Source: Pilimelia terevasa (GTDB lineage: Bacteria; Actinomycetota; Actinomycetes; Mycobacteriales; Micromonosporaceae). From it: a DNA stretch of 64,000 bases. Both the position numbers and the translations under genes were made by a program. Below, piece by piece: positions 47,181 to 55,310 of this stretch; positions within the stretch are counted from its first letter, which is position 1; every line of letters begins with the position of its first letter. Under the pieces are notes generated by a model. That model did no database searches, had not been told where the DNA came from, and worked only from the letters and a program-made list of their open reading frames with translations. The stretch is from assembly GCF_014647915.1 (NCBI RefSeq), contig NZ_BMQC01000002.1:420271-484270 (forward strand). Direction: 5' to 3'.

Positions 47181-48818
47181 TCACGTACCTCGGTGTTTCT
47201 CCGGCTGCACCCGGCGGGCGACCGGCGCGGGCGGGTCGACCGGGCGCAGGTAGGTCGGGTGCAGCGTCGCGTCCCGGTCGGCGAGCGCGTACCGGGCCCG
47301 CGAGTAGGCCGGCGCGCCCTGCCGGCTCACGTACGGGACCACCTGGAAGTCGGCGGTCAGCGTGGCCGGGGTGAGCGTGGCCAGCAGGTAGCCGCGCTGG
47401 TCGTTGTGGAACCGCAGGTGCGGGTTCGCGCCGAACAGCCGGTCCGCGGTCGGGGCGGCGTCGCCGCCGTCGCCGCCGGAGGTCACCGACGTGCAGACCA
47501 GCTCCGCGCCGACCAGGCGGGCGGCCGGGTCGCGGAAGTCGTGGGCGAGCTGCCCGGCCCAGTGGGCGTGCGCGTCGCCGGTGAGGACGACCGGGTTGCG
47601 CACGGCGTCGAACGCCCCGAGCACCGCCGCCCGGGAGGCCAGGTAACCGTCCCAGGAGTCGGCCCGGGTCGCCACCGCCGGGCCCGGGTCCCGGTCCCGC
47701 TGGCCGAAGAACACCTGCTGGCCGACCAGGTCCCAGCGGGCCGCCGACCGGTGCAGGCCGTCGCGCAGCCAGCGCTCCTGCGCCGCCCCGGTCAGGGTGC
47801 GCGCGGGTGCGGCCGCGTCGGGGCAGGCGCGGAAGCCCGGTCCGCAGGCCTGGGGGCTGCGGTACTGGCGGGTGTCCAGCAGGTGCAGGGTGGCCAGCCG
47901 GCCCCAGCGCAGCCGCCGGTAGAGCTGCAGGTGCGGGCCGACCGGCAGCGAGGTGCGGCGCAGGGGCATGTGCTCCCAGTACGCCCGCAGCGCCGCCGAC
48001 CGCCGCGCGCGGAACGCCGGGTCGGCGTCGCCGCCGGCCCAGTTGTTGGCGACCTCGTGGTCGTCGAAGACCACCAGCCAGGGCGCGGCGGCGTGGGCGG
48101 CCCGCAGGTCCGGGTCGGTGCGGTACTGGGCGTGCCGGCGCCGGTAGTCGGCCAGGGTCGCCGTCTCCGGGCCGTCGTGGCCGCGGACGCCGCCGTACGG
48201 CGGCAGGTGGGTGTCCGGGGCGTACTCGTACAGGTAGTCGCCGAGGTGCAGGACCAGGTCCGGGAGCTGCGCGGCGAGCGCCCCGTAGGCGGTGAAGTAG
48301 CCGTGCTCGTACTGCGCGCACGAGGCGACCGCCAGCCGCAGCGCGCCGGGCAGCGACCCGGCCGGCGGCGCCGTCCGGGTCCGGCCCACCGCCGAGGCGT
48401 ACCCCAGCGCGGTGAACCGGTAGAAGTACTCCCGCCCCGGCGCCAGCCCGTCGACCTCGACGTGCACGCTGTGCCCGTACGCCGGCACCGCCGGTGCGGT
48501 ACCGCGGCGCACCACCCGGCGCAGGGCCGCGTCGTGCGCGACGACCCAGGCGACGGCGACCGGCCGGTCGGGCATCCCGCCGCGCCCGTCCGGGGCCAGC
48601 GGCTCGGGGGCGAGCCGGGTCCACAGGACGACGCTGTGCGCGTCGGGGTCCCCCGAGGCGACCCCGAGGGTGAACGGCTCCCGGCGCAGCCGCGCGGGGG
48701 CGCCGCCGAACGCGGCACCGGCGGCGGCCGCCGCCGACACACCGGTCACGGCGGCCGCCGCCGAGACGGCGGTACCGGCGAGCACGACCCGCCGCGACAG
48801 TCGCTCCGGGAACTCCAT
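47181..48818 (-). CDS. PhoD-like alkaline phosphatase/phosphodiesterase, copy 2
   Basis: A 545-residue paralogue of the next gene on this strand, with the same layout: Tat signal LSRRVVLAGTAVSAAAAVTG, N-terminal domain [20 protein letters not shown], then [51 protein letters not shown] and FHNDQRGYLLATLTP. ATG 48818 has AGGGGAG upstream; an ATG at 48857 would put an unlikely extension before the signal. Both copies keep all metal ligands, so neither is decaying. No PHO-box-like repeat was recognised before the pair. Confidence 0.93.
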   Translation of the reverse strand: MEFPERLSRRVVLAGTAVSAAAAVTGVSAAAAAGAAFGGAPARLRREPFTLGVASGDPDAHSVVLWTRLAPEPLAPDGRGGMPDRPVAVAWVVAHDAALRRVVRRGTAPAVPAYGHSVHVEVDGLAPGREYFYRFTALGYASAVGRTRTAPPAGSLPGALRLAVASCAQYEHGYFTAYGALAAQLPDLVLHLGDYLYEYAPDTHLPPYGGVRGHDGPETATLADYRRRHAQYRTDPDLRAAHAAAPWLVVFDDHEVANNWAGGDADPAFRARRSAALRAYWEHMPLRRTSLPVGPHLQLYRRLRWGRLATLHLLDTRQYRSPQACGPGFRACPDAAAPARTLTGAAQERWLRDGLHRSAARWDLVGQQVFFGQRDRDPGPAVATRADSWDGYLASRAAVLGAFDAVRNPVVLTGDAHAHWAGQLAHDFRDPAARLVGAELVCTSVTSGGDGGDAAPTADRLFGANPHLRFHNDQRGYLLATLTPATLTADFQVVPYVSRQGAPAYSRARYALADRDATLHPTYLRPVDPPAPVARRVQPEKHRGT

Positions 48819-49012
48819 GCAACTCCCCTGACCTGCGCGAACACGCCACGATCGCACGAATGTCCCCGGGCGGGAATCCCCGCGCCGGCCAGGTGTGCAT
48901 TGACGAACGTCGCTGCCTGTCCGCGCGGTGGCCGGCGTGTCCCCTCCCGCGGTTCCCGCCGGCCACCGTCCAGCCAGGAGTCACCGGGTGGCAGGCGGCC
49001 CGTAATTCGGTC

Positions 49013-51268
49013 ATGCTGGCCGGCGTGACCACGCCGCACGATCTGGACCAGCGGTTCCGGGCCGCTGTCGCCGAACTCGCCGAGCCGATCCTGCTCAGCG
49101 ACCCCGGCGCCCCGCTCGTCGACGGCGCCGCGCTGTCCGGGGCCGCCGCGCTGGAGATCTTCGACGCCCAGCTCACCGCCCGGCACCTCGACCTCGCCGG
49201 CCGCTGGCTGCGCAGCTTCGGCGCCGGATACCAGGGCATCCCGGGCGCCGGCCACGAGAGCACGGCCGCCGTCGCGTACGCCCTGCGGCCCACCGACCCG
49301 GCCCTGCTGCACCACCGGTCCGCCGCGTTCTACTGCGTCCGCGCCGCCCAGCACGGCGTCGCCGACCCGGCCACCGCCCTGCTGCGCTCCGCCGTCGGCT
49401 CCGCCGCCGACCCGGGCTCCGGCGGTCGGCACCGCTCGTACGGCGACGCCACCCTGCACACCGTCCCCACCACCGGCCGGCACGCCGGCCACCTGCCGCG
49501 CGCCGTCGGCGTCGCCTACGCCATCGACCAGGGCGCGCTCGACCCGGGCGCGCCCGGCCCCTGGCCGGCCGACGCCATCGCCGTGGCCAGTTTCGGCGAC
49601 GGTGCCGTCGAGTACGCCGACCTGCTCACCGCCACGGCGCTCGCCGGCTGGCTCAGCCACGGCGACGGCCAGCTCCCCCTGCTGCTGGTCTGCGAGGACA
49701 ACGGCCTCAGCGGCGGCGTCCGCGGCCGGCCCGGCCGGGTCGAGGCGGTCCTGCGGGGGCGCCCCGGGCTGCGGTACCTCGGGGCCGACGGCGGCGACCT
49801 GGTCGGCGCGTACGAGACGGCCCTCGACGCCGCCGCCTGGGTCCGCCGGGAACGCCGCCCCGCCGTCCTGCACCTGCGCACCGTCCGGCTGCTCGGCCAC
49901 GACGTCGGCGACGCCGAGCGCAGCTACCGCCCCGCCGCCGAACTCGCCGCCGACGCCGAGAACGACCCCCTGCTCGGTACCGCCGCCCTGCTCGTGGACG
50001 CCGGCCTGCGCACCACCGCCCAGGTCGCCGCCCGGTACGACGAGATCGGCTGGCAGGTCCGGCAGCGCGCCGAGCAGGTCATCGCCGAGGCCAAGCACGA
50101 CGACCCGGCCGACCTCACCGCCCCCATCGCCCCCCGCCGGCCGGCCCGGGTGGCCCGTGCCGTGGCCGAGGCCGCCGCGGCCGCCGCCACGCCCGCCCGG
50201 TCCGCGGCCTTCGGGGGCGCGCTGCCCGAGGACGGCCCGCCGCTGACCCTGGCCGGCGCGCTCACCGCCGCGCTCACCGACGTCCTGCTCAGCCACCCCC
50301 GGGCCGTGCTGTTCGGGCCGGACGTCGCCAACCGCGGCGGCGACCACCGGGTCACCGCCGGCCTGCGTCGCCGGTTCGGCCCGCAGCGGGTCTTCGACAC
50401 CCCCGCCGACGAGTCCGCCGTCGTCGGCCTGGGCCTGGGCGCGGGGCTCGGCGGCGTCCTGCCCCTGTGCGAGCTGCCCGAGCTGGCCAGCCTGCGCCGC
50501 GCCGACGAACAGCTCCGCGGCCAGGCGGCCACCCTGGGCTTCCTGTCCGCCGGGGCGCTGCGCAACCCGCTCGTCCTGCGGGTCCCCGGCCTCGGCTACG
50601 ACCCGCGCGGCCAGGGGCTGCCCGCCGACGACCACGCCCTGGCCGCGCTGCGCGACGCCCCCGGCCTCGTCGTCGGCGTCCCCGCGCGGGCCGCCGACGC
50701 CGCCGGGATGCTGCGCGCCTGCGCCACCAGCGCCGCCGTCGACGGCAGCGTCTGCGTCCTGGTCGAGCCGACCGCCCTGTACCACGCCACCGACCTGCAC
50801 GCCGACGGCGACGGCGCCTGGACCGACCCCTACCCGCCCCCGCAGCGCTGGGCCGACGCCCACGTCCCCATCGGCCGCGCCCGCACCTACGAGGTCGGCT
50901 CGGGCGCCGACCTGACCGTGCTCACCTTCGGCAACGGCGTCCGGCTCAGCCTGCGGGCCGCGCACGCCCTGGCCGCCGACGGCGTGGGCAGCCGCGTGGT
51001 GGACCTGCGCTGGCTGAATCCGCTGCCCGTGGCCGACCTGGCCCGCGAGGCCGCCGCCACCGGCCGGGTCCTCATCGTGGACGAGACCCGCCGCTCCGGC
51101 GGCGTCGGCGAGGGGGTCATCGCGGCGCTCCTGGACGCCGGGTTCGTGGGCGCGGCCCGTCGGGTCGCGGCGGCGGATTCGTTCATTCCGGTCGGTCCGG
51201 CAGCGCAGTGCGTCCTGGTCGGGGAGGATGCGATTCGGGAGGGCGCCGATGCGCTCCTGGGCAGGTAA
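49013..51268 (+). CDS. Fused alpha/beta 2-oxoacid dehydrogenase E1
   Basis: A 751-residue thiamine-diphosphate enzyme in which the E1 alpha and beta chains of the branched-chain type are joined. The alpha half (about residues 1-390) has FGDGAVEYADLLTATALAG and LLLVCEDNGLSGGVRG, the ThDP motif. The beta half (about 400-750) has LTLAGALTAALTDVLLSHPR, FGPDVANRGGDHRVTAGLRR, and VVDLRWLNPLPVADL with VLIVDETRRSGGVGEGV near the end. No E2 or E3 gene adjoins it, so it must share the core of another complex. ATG 49013 and GTG 49025 are both possible starts. It is divergent from the PhoD pair. Confidence 0.9.
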   Translation: MLAGVTTPHDLDQRFRAAVAELAEPILLSDPGAPLVDGAALSGAAALEIFDAQLTARHLDLAGRWLRSFGAGYQGIPGAGHESTAAVAYALRPTDPALLHHRSAAFYCVRAAQHGVADPATALLRSAVGSAADPGSGGRHRSYGDATLHTVPTTGRHAGHLPRAVGVAYAIDQGALDPGAPGPWPADAIAVASFGDGAVEYADLLTATALAGWLSHGDGQLPLLLVCEDNGLSGGVRGRPGRVEAVLRGRPGLRYLGADGGDLVGAYETALDAAAWVRRERRPAVLHLRTVRLLGHDVGDAERSYRPAAELAADAENDPLLGTAALLVDAGLRTTAQVAARYDEIGWQVRQRAEQVIAEAKHDDPADLTAPIAPRRPARVARAVAEAAAAAATPARSAAFGGALPEDGPPLTLAGALTAALTDVLLSHPRAVLFGPDVANRGGDHRVTAGLRRRFGPQRVFDTPADESAVVGLGLGAGLGGVLPLCELPELASLRRADEQLRGQAATLGFLSAGALRNPLVLRVPGLGYDPRGQGLPADDHALAALRDAPGLVVGVPARAADAAGMLRACATSAAVDGSVCVLVEPTALYHATDLHADGDGAWTDPYPPPQRWADAHVPIGRARTYEVGSGADLTVLTFGNGVRLSLRAAHALAADGVGSRVVDLRWLNPLPVADLAREAAATGRVLIVDETRRSGGVGEGVIAALLDAGFVGAARRVAAADSFIPVGPAAQCVLVGEDAIREGADALLGR

Positions 51269-51396
51269 ATCGACGGGCCTCCGGTGCGCCACTTGCGCTA
51301 CGGCGGACAACTGTGTGGACTACCGGCTACGGCTCCCACCCGGGGAGCCGAGCGACCGGGCGCGGCAGGCGCCCACAGAGAGGGAGGCACGCGACA

Positions 51397-51825
51397 GTGA
51401 GCGCGACCGCTGGCCAGGCCGCCGACGGCGTCCGGGGCTTGGTGGACCGGATGTTCGAGCCGGACACGGCAGTCATGGAGATCGGGTACGACGACGACGT
51501 CGACGCCGAACTGCGTGACGCGATCATCGACCGGTGCGGCGACCTCCTCGACGACGACACCGACGAAGTCGTCGACGCGGTGCTGATGTGGTGGCGGGAC
51601 GGCGACGGGGATCTCGTCGACGAACTCGTCGACGCCCTCAGCCCCCTGGCCGAGGACGGCATCATCTGGTTGGTGACCCCGAAGTCGGGCCGCGACGGCC
51701 ACGTCGAGCCGAGCGAGATGAGCGAGGCCGCGCCCACCGCGGGGCTCCAGCAGACCTCCACCCTGAACGTCGGCAAGGACTGGAGCGCCGCCCGCCTGGT
51801 GGCCCGTGGCCGTGGCAAGAAGTAG
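51397..51825 (+). CDS. DUF3052 family protein
   Basis: A 142-residue acidic protein, typical DUF3052: GLVDRMFEPDTAVMEIGYDD, DEVVDAVLMWWRDGDGDLVD, LAEDGIIWLVTPKSGRDGHV and a C-terminal LQQTSTLNVGKDWSAARLV. Function is unknown; the gene is a conserved neighbour of aceE and a peroxiredoxin in actinomycetes. The GTG at 51397 follows AGGGAGG. The peroxiredoxin gene begins inside its last codons. Confidence 0.92.
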   Translation: MSATAGQAADGVRGLVDRMFEPDTAVMEIGYDDDVDAELRDAIIDRCGDLLDDDTDEVVDAVLMWWRDGDGDLVDELVDALSPLAEDGIIWLVTPKSGRDGHVEPSEMSEAAPTAGLQQTSTLNVGKDWSAARLVARGRGKK

Positions 51826-52318
51826 CGGCCCGCAGGTCGGCGACCCGGCGCCCGAGTTCGCCCTCAAGGACCAGAACAACCAACTGGTCCGGCTGGCCGA
51901 CTTCCGGGGGCACAAGACCGTCCTCCTGGTCTTCTACCCGCTCGCGTTCACGGGCACCTGCCGGGGCGAGCTGGCCGAGATCCAGCGGCGCCTGCCCGAG
52001 TACCACGGCGACGCCGTGCACACGCTGACGGTCAGCGTCGACTCGGTGTACAGCCACAAGGTGTTCTGCACCCAGGAGGGCTTCGACTTCCCGATGCTGG
52101 CCGACTTCTGGCCGCACGGCGAGGTCGCCCGCTCCTACGGGGTGTTCAACCCGGTGGCCGGCTTCGCGGACCGGGGTACGTTCGTCATCGACCCCGCGGG
52201 CGTGGTTCGGTTCGCCGAGCACGCCGACCCCGGCGCCACCCGCGACCAGGCGCCCTGGCGGGCGGCGCTCGCCGCGGCGGCCGGGGAGCCGGCGGGGGAG
52301 GCCCGCGCGGTAAGCTGA
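51806..52318 (+). CDS. Peroxiredoxin (AhpE/BCP type)
   Basis: A 170-residue thiol peroxidase. VGDPAPEFALKDQNNQLVRL opens the thioredoxin fold. The peroxidatic site is YPLAFTGTCRGEL with the Thr and Cys in place near residue 51, and FVIDPAGVVRFAEHADPG is the Arg/strand region. There is a further cysteine in KVFCTQEGFDFPML; the usual adjacent resolving cysteine is absent, so a one-cysteine AhpE-like mechanism with mycothiol or mycoredoxin is plausible. GTG 51806 overlaps DUF3052 by 20 bases. Confidence 0.93.
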   Translation: MAVARSSGPQVGDPAPEFALKDQNNQLVRLADFRGHKTVLLVFYPLAFTGTCRGELAEIQRRLPEYHGDAVHTLTVSVDSVYSHKVFCTQEGFDFPMLADFWPHGEVARSYGVFNPVAGFADRGTFVIDPAGVVRFAEHADPGATRDQAPWRAALAAAAGEPAGEARAVS

Positions 52319-52382
52319 CCGCCGACGCCGCCCTCGGCGGTGTCTCGACCGCGATCCCCGCGTGGGGTCGCGGTCGCGCGAC

Positions 52383-52454
52383 GGGTGCGTAGCTCAGTGG
52401 GAGAGCATCCGCCTTACAAGCGGAGGGTCGCAGGTTCGAAACCTGCCGCGCCCA
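52383..52454 (+). tRNA. tRNA-Val (TAC)
   Basis: Acceptor GGGTGCG pairs with CGCGCCC. D-arm with AGCTCAGTGGGAGAGC, anticodon loop CTTACAA (TAC) between TCCGC and GCGGA, and T-arm GCAGGTTCGAAACCTGC are intact. CCA is not encoded. Confidence 0.95.
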
Positions 52455-52510
52455 CCCGACACCTCTGACCCGCGGGCCAGATCCTGTCTCTGAGCGGCCG
52501 GGCAGCACCG

Positions 52511-52547
52511 AACCGCCCCGCCCGGCCGAAGCCGGAGCGGGGCGGTT
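52511..52547. terminator. Strong hairpin after tRNA-Val
   Basis: AACCGCCCCG (52511-52520) pairs with CGGGGCGGTT (52538-52547), and the loop itself contains CCGGC/GCCGG. It separates the tRNA from a convergent gene. Confidence 0.85.
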
Positions 52548-52608
52548 GCGCGCTGTGGGCGTCCGTCCACGCCGACGGGCAGAGACGGCGCGGCGTCAGG
52601 CGGGGAAC

Positions 52609-52902
52609 TCAGGCGTTCACGACGTACGCGACCTGGTCGATCGCGGTCTTCGCCGGGCAGTCGCCCTTGCCGTGCTGGTCGAGCTGGCTCGTCAGGACGG
52701 CGAGGTCGATCTGGCAGACGGCCGCGGCCACGCCGACGGCGACGTTGTTGAGGATCGTGGTCTCGTTGCCGTTCAGAATGTCCTTGACGACCACGTTGAC
52801 GAGCCCGCCGCCGCCGGCCGGGGCGGCGGACACTGCCTGGGCCGGCACGAGGGCGGTGGTGGCGGCGAGGACCAGGGCAGCCAGGGCGTTTCGCTTCATC
52901 AT
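52609..52902 (-). CDS. Small secreted protein with two cysteines
   Basis: A 97-residue exported protein. The signal peptide is MMKRNALAALVLAATTALVP and ends near AVSAA. The mature 70 residues read GGLVNVVVKDILNGNETTIL, then NNVAVGVAAAVCQIDLAVL, and end with a second Cys in GKGDCPAKTAIDQVAYVVNA. The Asn/Val-rich start recalls small actinobacterial cell-surface proteins, but I cannot assign a family. GGAGGAAATGTC precedes the first of two adjacent ATG codons. Confidence 0.82.
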   Translation of the reverse strand: MMKRNALAALVLAATTALVPAQAVSAAPAGGGGLVNVVVKDILNGNETTILNNVAVGVAAAVCQIDLAVLTSQLDQHGKGDCPAKTAIDQVAYVVNA

Positions 52903-53192
52903 GACATTTCCTCCAGATTGGGGAATCTCGGTCAGTTCTGCGATGCTCCTGGAGGTACCCTGGTGTCCAATGTGGAAACGTCGTCTGACGACTGCACAGC
53001 GGCGCTGTGTGCACCGTCACACCGTCATAGGAGGCTCATCCCGCATCAAGCGCCGCGTATCCCCGGCGAGGGTGGCCGCCCCGACTGGTAAGAAAGCCAA
53101 CCTCCACGCCGGCCGGCCGACTGCGGCTCTGTCGCACTCGATGCGCTACGTCCGTACGCCGACCGCCAGCCGGGACCCTGGGAGACGCTGCG

Positions 53193-53429
53193 ATGACCAA
53201 GCCCCGCCGCACCACCCCCGAGGACCGGTCCCGCGCGGAGCACCTGCGGGAGGCGTCCGCGCCCGCACGCCGCGAGGCCGTGCGCGAGCGCGCGGAGGCG
53301 GAGCTGCGGACGCTGGCGGACGCCGAGCGCCAGCGGGAGCGGCAGGCCGAGGTCGACCGGCTCCAGGGCATCATCGACGAACTGCGGGCGGCCGCCGCCG
53401 ACGCGGAACGCCCCCCGGGCCCGCAGTAG
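53193..53429 (+). CDS. Small charged coiled-coil protein
   Basis: A 78-residue protein rich in Arg, Glu and Ala. Residues 15-70 have heptad-like spacing (AELRTLADAERQRERQAEVD, RLQGIIDELRAAAADAE), so a single long helix or coiled coil is likely. GGGAGA is about eight bases before the ATG. I do not recognise it, and its composition is common in spurious high-GC frames, so the call is moderate. Confidence 0.5.
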   Translation: MTKPRRTTPEDRSRAEHLREASAPARREAVRERAEAELRTLADAERQRERQAEVDRLQGIIDELRAAAADAERPPGPQ

Positions 53430-53504
53430 GGCCGGGGGCCGCACAGCCGGCCCAGGGGTGACCGGAGGCCGCGGGCGGCAGGCGACCCCGCCGCCCGCGG
53501 GCGG

Positions 53505-54113
53505 CTACTTCTCCTCGCCCTTGGGGCCTTCCTTGCTGCACTTCTCCGAGGCTGGGGCGCAGACCGCGAGGTAGCTGCCGAGGAACGCCTTCTTCTGCGC
53601 GCCGTTGTGGCGGTAGGTGACCCACACGCCGCGCTGGACGCCGCGCCCCTTCTTCAGCACCTTGTACCCGAGGAGTACGTGCAGGACGGCGGGCTTGCCG
53701 TTGACCGGGGCGGGCACCTCGTAGTTGCCGTCGCCCTGGAGCCCGCCGAACAGGTCCCACTCCTGGCGCGACTTGGCCTTCGGCGGCCACTCGGGCAGCT
53801 CCTGGAAGCCCTGGCCCTGCTGCGACTCGTTGAGGACCCGTACGCCCTGGCCGTCGAGGTCCAGGACGTCACCCTCCAGTACCGGGTCGACGTCCTCGAT
53901 GATGATCGGCCCCTGGGCCACCTCGCTGACGGTGAGGCCGGTGGTGAACAGCGCCCCGACGTCCTTGGAGGTGGCCCAGCCGTAGGAGGCCGTGTTCGTG
54001 AGTACGTCGTCCCCGGCCTTGGGTGAGGTCTTCTCCGCCTCCCCGCAGGCGGCGAGCCCGGCGGCCAGCGCGACGGCGGCGGTCGCCGCCGTCCAACGGC
54101 GCGTGTGTGTCAT
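53505..54113 (-). CDS. Exported lipoprotein of unknown function
   Basis: A 202-residue lipoprotein. The signal RRWTAATAAVALAAGLAAC has a good lipobox (GLAAC), followed by GEAEKTSPKAGDDV. The domain contains VSEVAQGPIIIEDVDPVLEG, GQGFQELPEWPPKAKSRQEW and VNGKPAVLHVLLGYKVLKKG, which suggests a beta-sandwich. Two cysteines (LAVCAPASEKC) near the end may pair. GGGGAGG precedes the ATG. A palindrome surrounds its probable -10 box. Confidence 0.85.
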   Translation of the reverse strand: MTHTRRWTAATAAVALAAGLAACGEAEKTSPKAGDDVLTNTASYGWATSKDVGALFTTGLTVSEVAQGPIIIEDVDPVLEGDVLDLDGQGVRVLNESQQGQGFQELPEWPPKAKSRQEWDLFGGLQGDGNYEVPAPVNGKPAVLHVLLGYKVLKKGRGVQRGVWVTYRHNGAQKKAFLGSYLAVCAPASEKCSKEGPKGEEK

Positions 54114-54138
54114 GTGCGTCCTCCCCAGTCCCCGAGTA

Positions 54139-54156
54139 CGGCTAACAACTTAGCCG
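54139..54156 (-). promoter_or_regulatory. Operator-like palindrome at the lipoprotein promoter
   Basis: CGGCTAA (54139-54145), four bases, TTAGCCG (54150-54156). On the minus strand it contains TAAGTT, a TANNNT box placed about 33 bases before the ATG of the lipoprotein gene. Confidence 0.5.
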
Positions 54157-54391
54157 GACGCCATCGACCCGCGTGCTCGGCCGATCGGTCGAGGGATCGA
54201 CGGGCGTCCGGCCAGGGGTCCGGGTGCACGACGGCGAACCGCGCGGGAGGAAGCGGCCTCCGGTGCGTCCGGGGGCGGTGTCGGGGCGAAGCGGACGCGC
54301 CGGTGGCGTCGCGCCGCGCGAATGGTGAGCGGTGGGTCGCGCGGCGGGAACGGTCCGTATAGCGTCTGCCGACTATGGACGGACCGGCCCG

Positions 54392-55051
54392 CTACGCGGC
54401 CATGGCCTGGGCGAGCCGGGGCAGCGCACCGCGCCGGGCGGGCGGGGCGCTGAGCGCGTCGGCGACGAGGGCCTGCACGGCGTACGGGTCGGGCAGCCGC
54501 CAGTTGACCTCGGTCGGCGTGACCGACCAGCGCACCGGCCCCTCCAGGAGCCGGGTCGGCGGGGCGGGCACCCACGAGCCGGCGCCGTGCAGCAGGACGT
54601 CGGGGTGGCCGTCCAGTTCGGGGCGCAGCCGCGCTCCGGCGGCGAGGAAGAACATCCACCGGCCGCCCGGCGTGGTGGCCAGGGGGCCGCGCAGCGGCCG
54701 GCGGCTGGGGCCGAGCACGTACCCGTGGACGCGGGCGAGGCTGGTCACCCACAGGCCGAGGTGCGCGGGCACCTCCAGGACGTCCACGACGCCGCCGGTG
54801 GCGATGAGCACCGTGCGGGCGCGGCCCCGCCACCACCGCTCGACGGCGGCCGGGTCGGTGGTGGCGCTGGTCTCCCAGTCGGCGTGGGCGGGGTGGCAGG
54901 TGTGCGTGCGGCAGCCCGTCCGGTCGCAGGCGAACCGGGCGCCGCGCCGCCAGGCGCCCGGGGTGACGGTCCAGCCGCTGCGGGCGTACCGGGCGGCGGC
55001 GCGGCGGAGGCGGACGACATCGATGAGGTGGGTACCGGGCAACTGCTGCAT
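54392..55051 (-). CDS. Prim-Pol domain protein (bifunctional DNA primase/polymerase N-terminal type)
   Basis: A 219-residue protein with the archaeo-eukaryotic primase-like Prim-Pol layout: AAARYARSGWTVTPGAWRRG, a Cys/His cluster (CDRTGCRTHTCHPAHADW) that could bind zinc, PAAVERWWRGRARTVLIATG, then VVDVLEVPAHLG where active enzymes have an Asp-x-Asp. Here the second Asp is not in place, so polymerase activity is doubtful. It is only the N-terminal domain; no helicase is fused. It is divergent from the XRE-type regulator, with about 260 bases between. Actinomycetes carry many such short proteins of unknown role. Confidence 0.8.
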   Translation of the reverse strand: MQQLPGTHLIDVVRLRRAAARYARSGWTVTPGAWRRGARFACDRTGCRTHTCHPAHADWETSATTDPAAVERWWRGRARTVLIATGGVVDVLEVPAHLGLWVTSLARVHGYVLGPSRRPLRGPLATTPGGRWMFFLAAGARLRPELDGHPDVLLHGAGSWVPAPPTRLLEGPVRWSVTPTEVNWRLPDPYAVQALVADALSAPPARRGALPRLAQAMAA

Positions 55052-55215
55052 GAGGCTCTACCCCTTTCGTCACAGGGCCCGGCGTGAGGCTCGACGCCGG
55101 CCGTCACCGCCGGAGCGGGTGCTCGTTGCGGTTGGCAGGAACGCGCGGTGCAAGTTGCATAAGTTCCTACGAGGATCAACCACTATCTAGGCGTACAAGC
55201 AGTGCGATAACTGGA

Positions 55216-55237
55216 AATTGTGGTTGAGTCCACAATT
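55216..55237. promoter_or_regulatory. Operator-like inverted repeat before the XRE regulator
   Basis: AATTGTGG (55216-55223), six bases, CCACAATT (55230-55237), a perfect 8-bp repeat. Its right arm overlaps a -35-like TTGACA at 55236-55241. Confidence 0.65.
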
Positions 55238-55267
55238 GACAGCCTGTGGGATCGTCCGTCTGATAAT
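55236..55267 (+). promoter_or_regulatory. Promoter of the XRE regulator
   Basis: TTGACA at 55236-55241 and GATAAT at 55262-55267, separated by 20 bases, longer than ideal. The overlap with the palindrome suggests autoregulation. Confidence 0.5.
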
Positions 55268-55310
55268 GGGCGACCCGGGCTGTCCGCTCGGCAAGGGGGA
55301 GGACACCGGC

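Noticed and set aside
53046..53444. Minus-strand frame opposite the small coiled-coil gene
   Set aside because: No ribosome site and a low-complexity product; the plus-strand frame at 53193 has a better start context.
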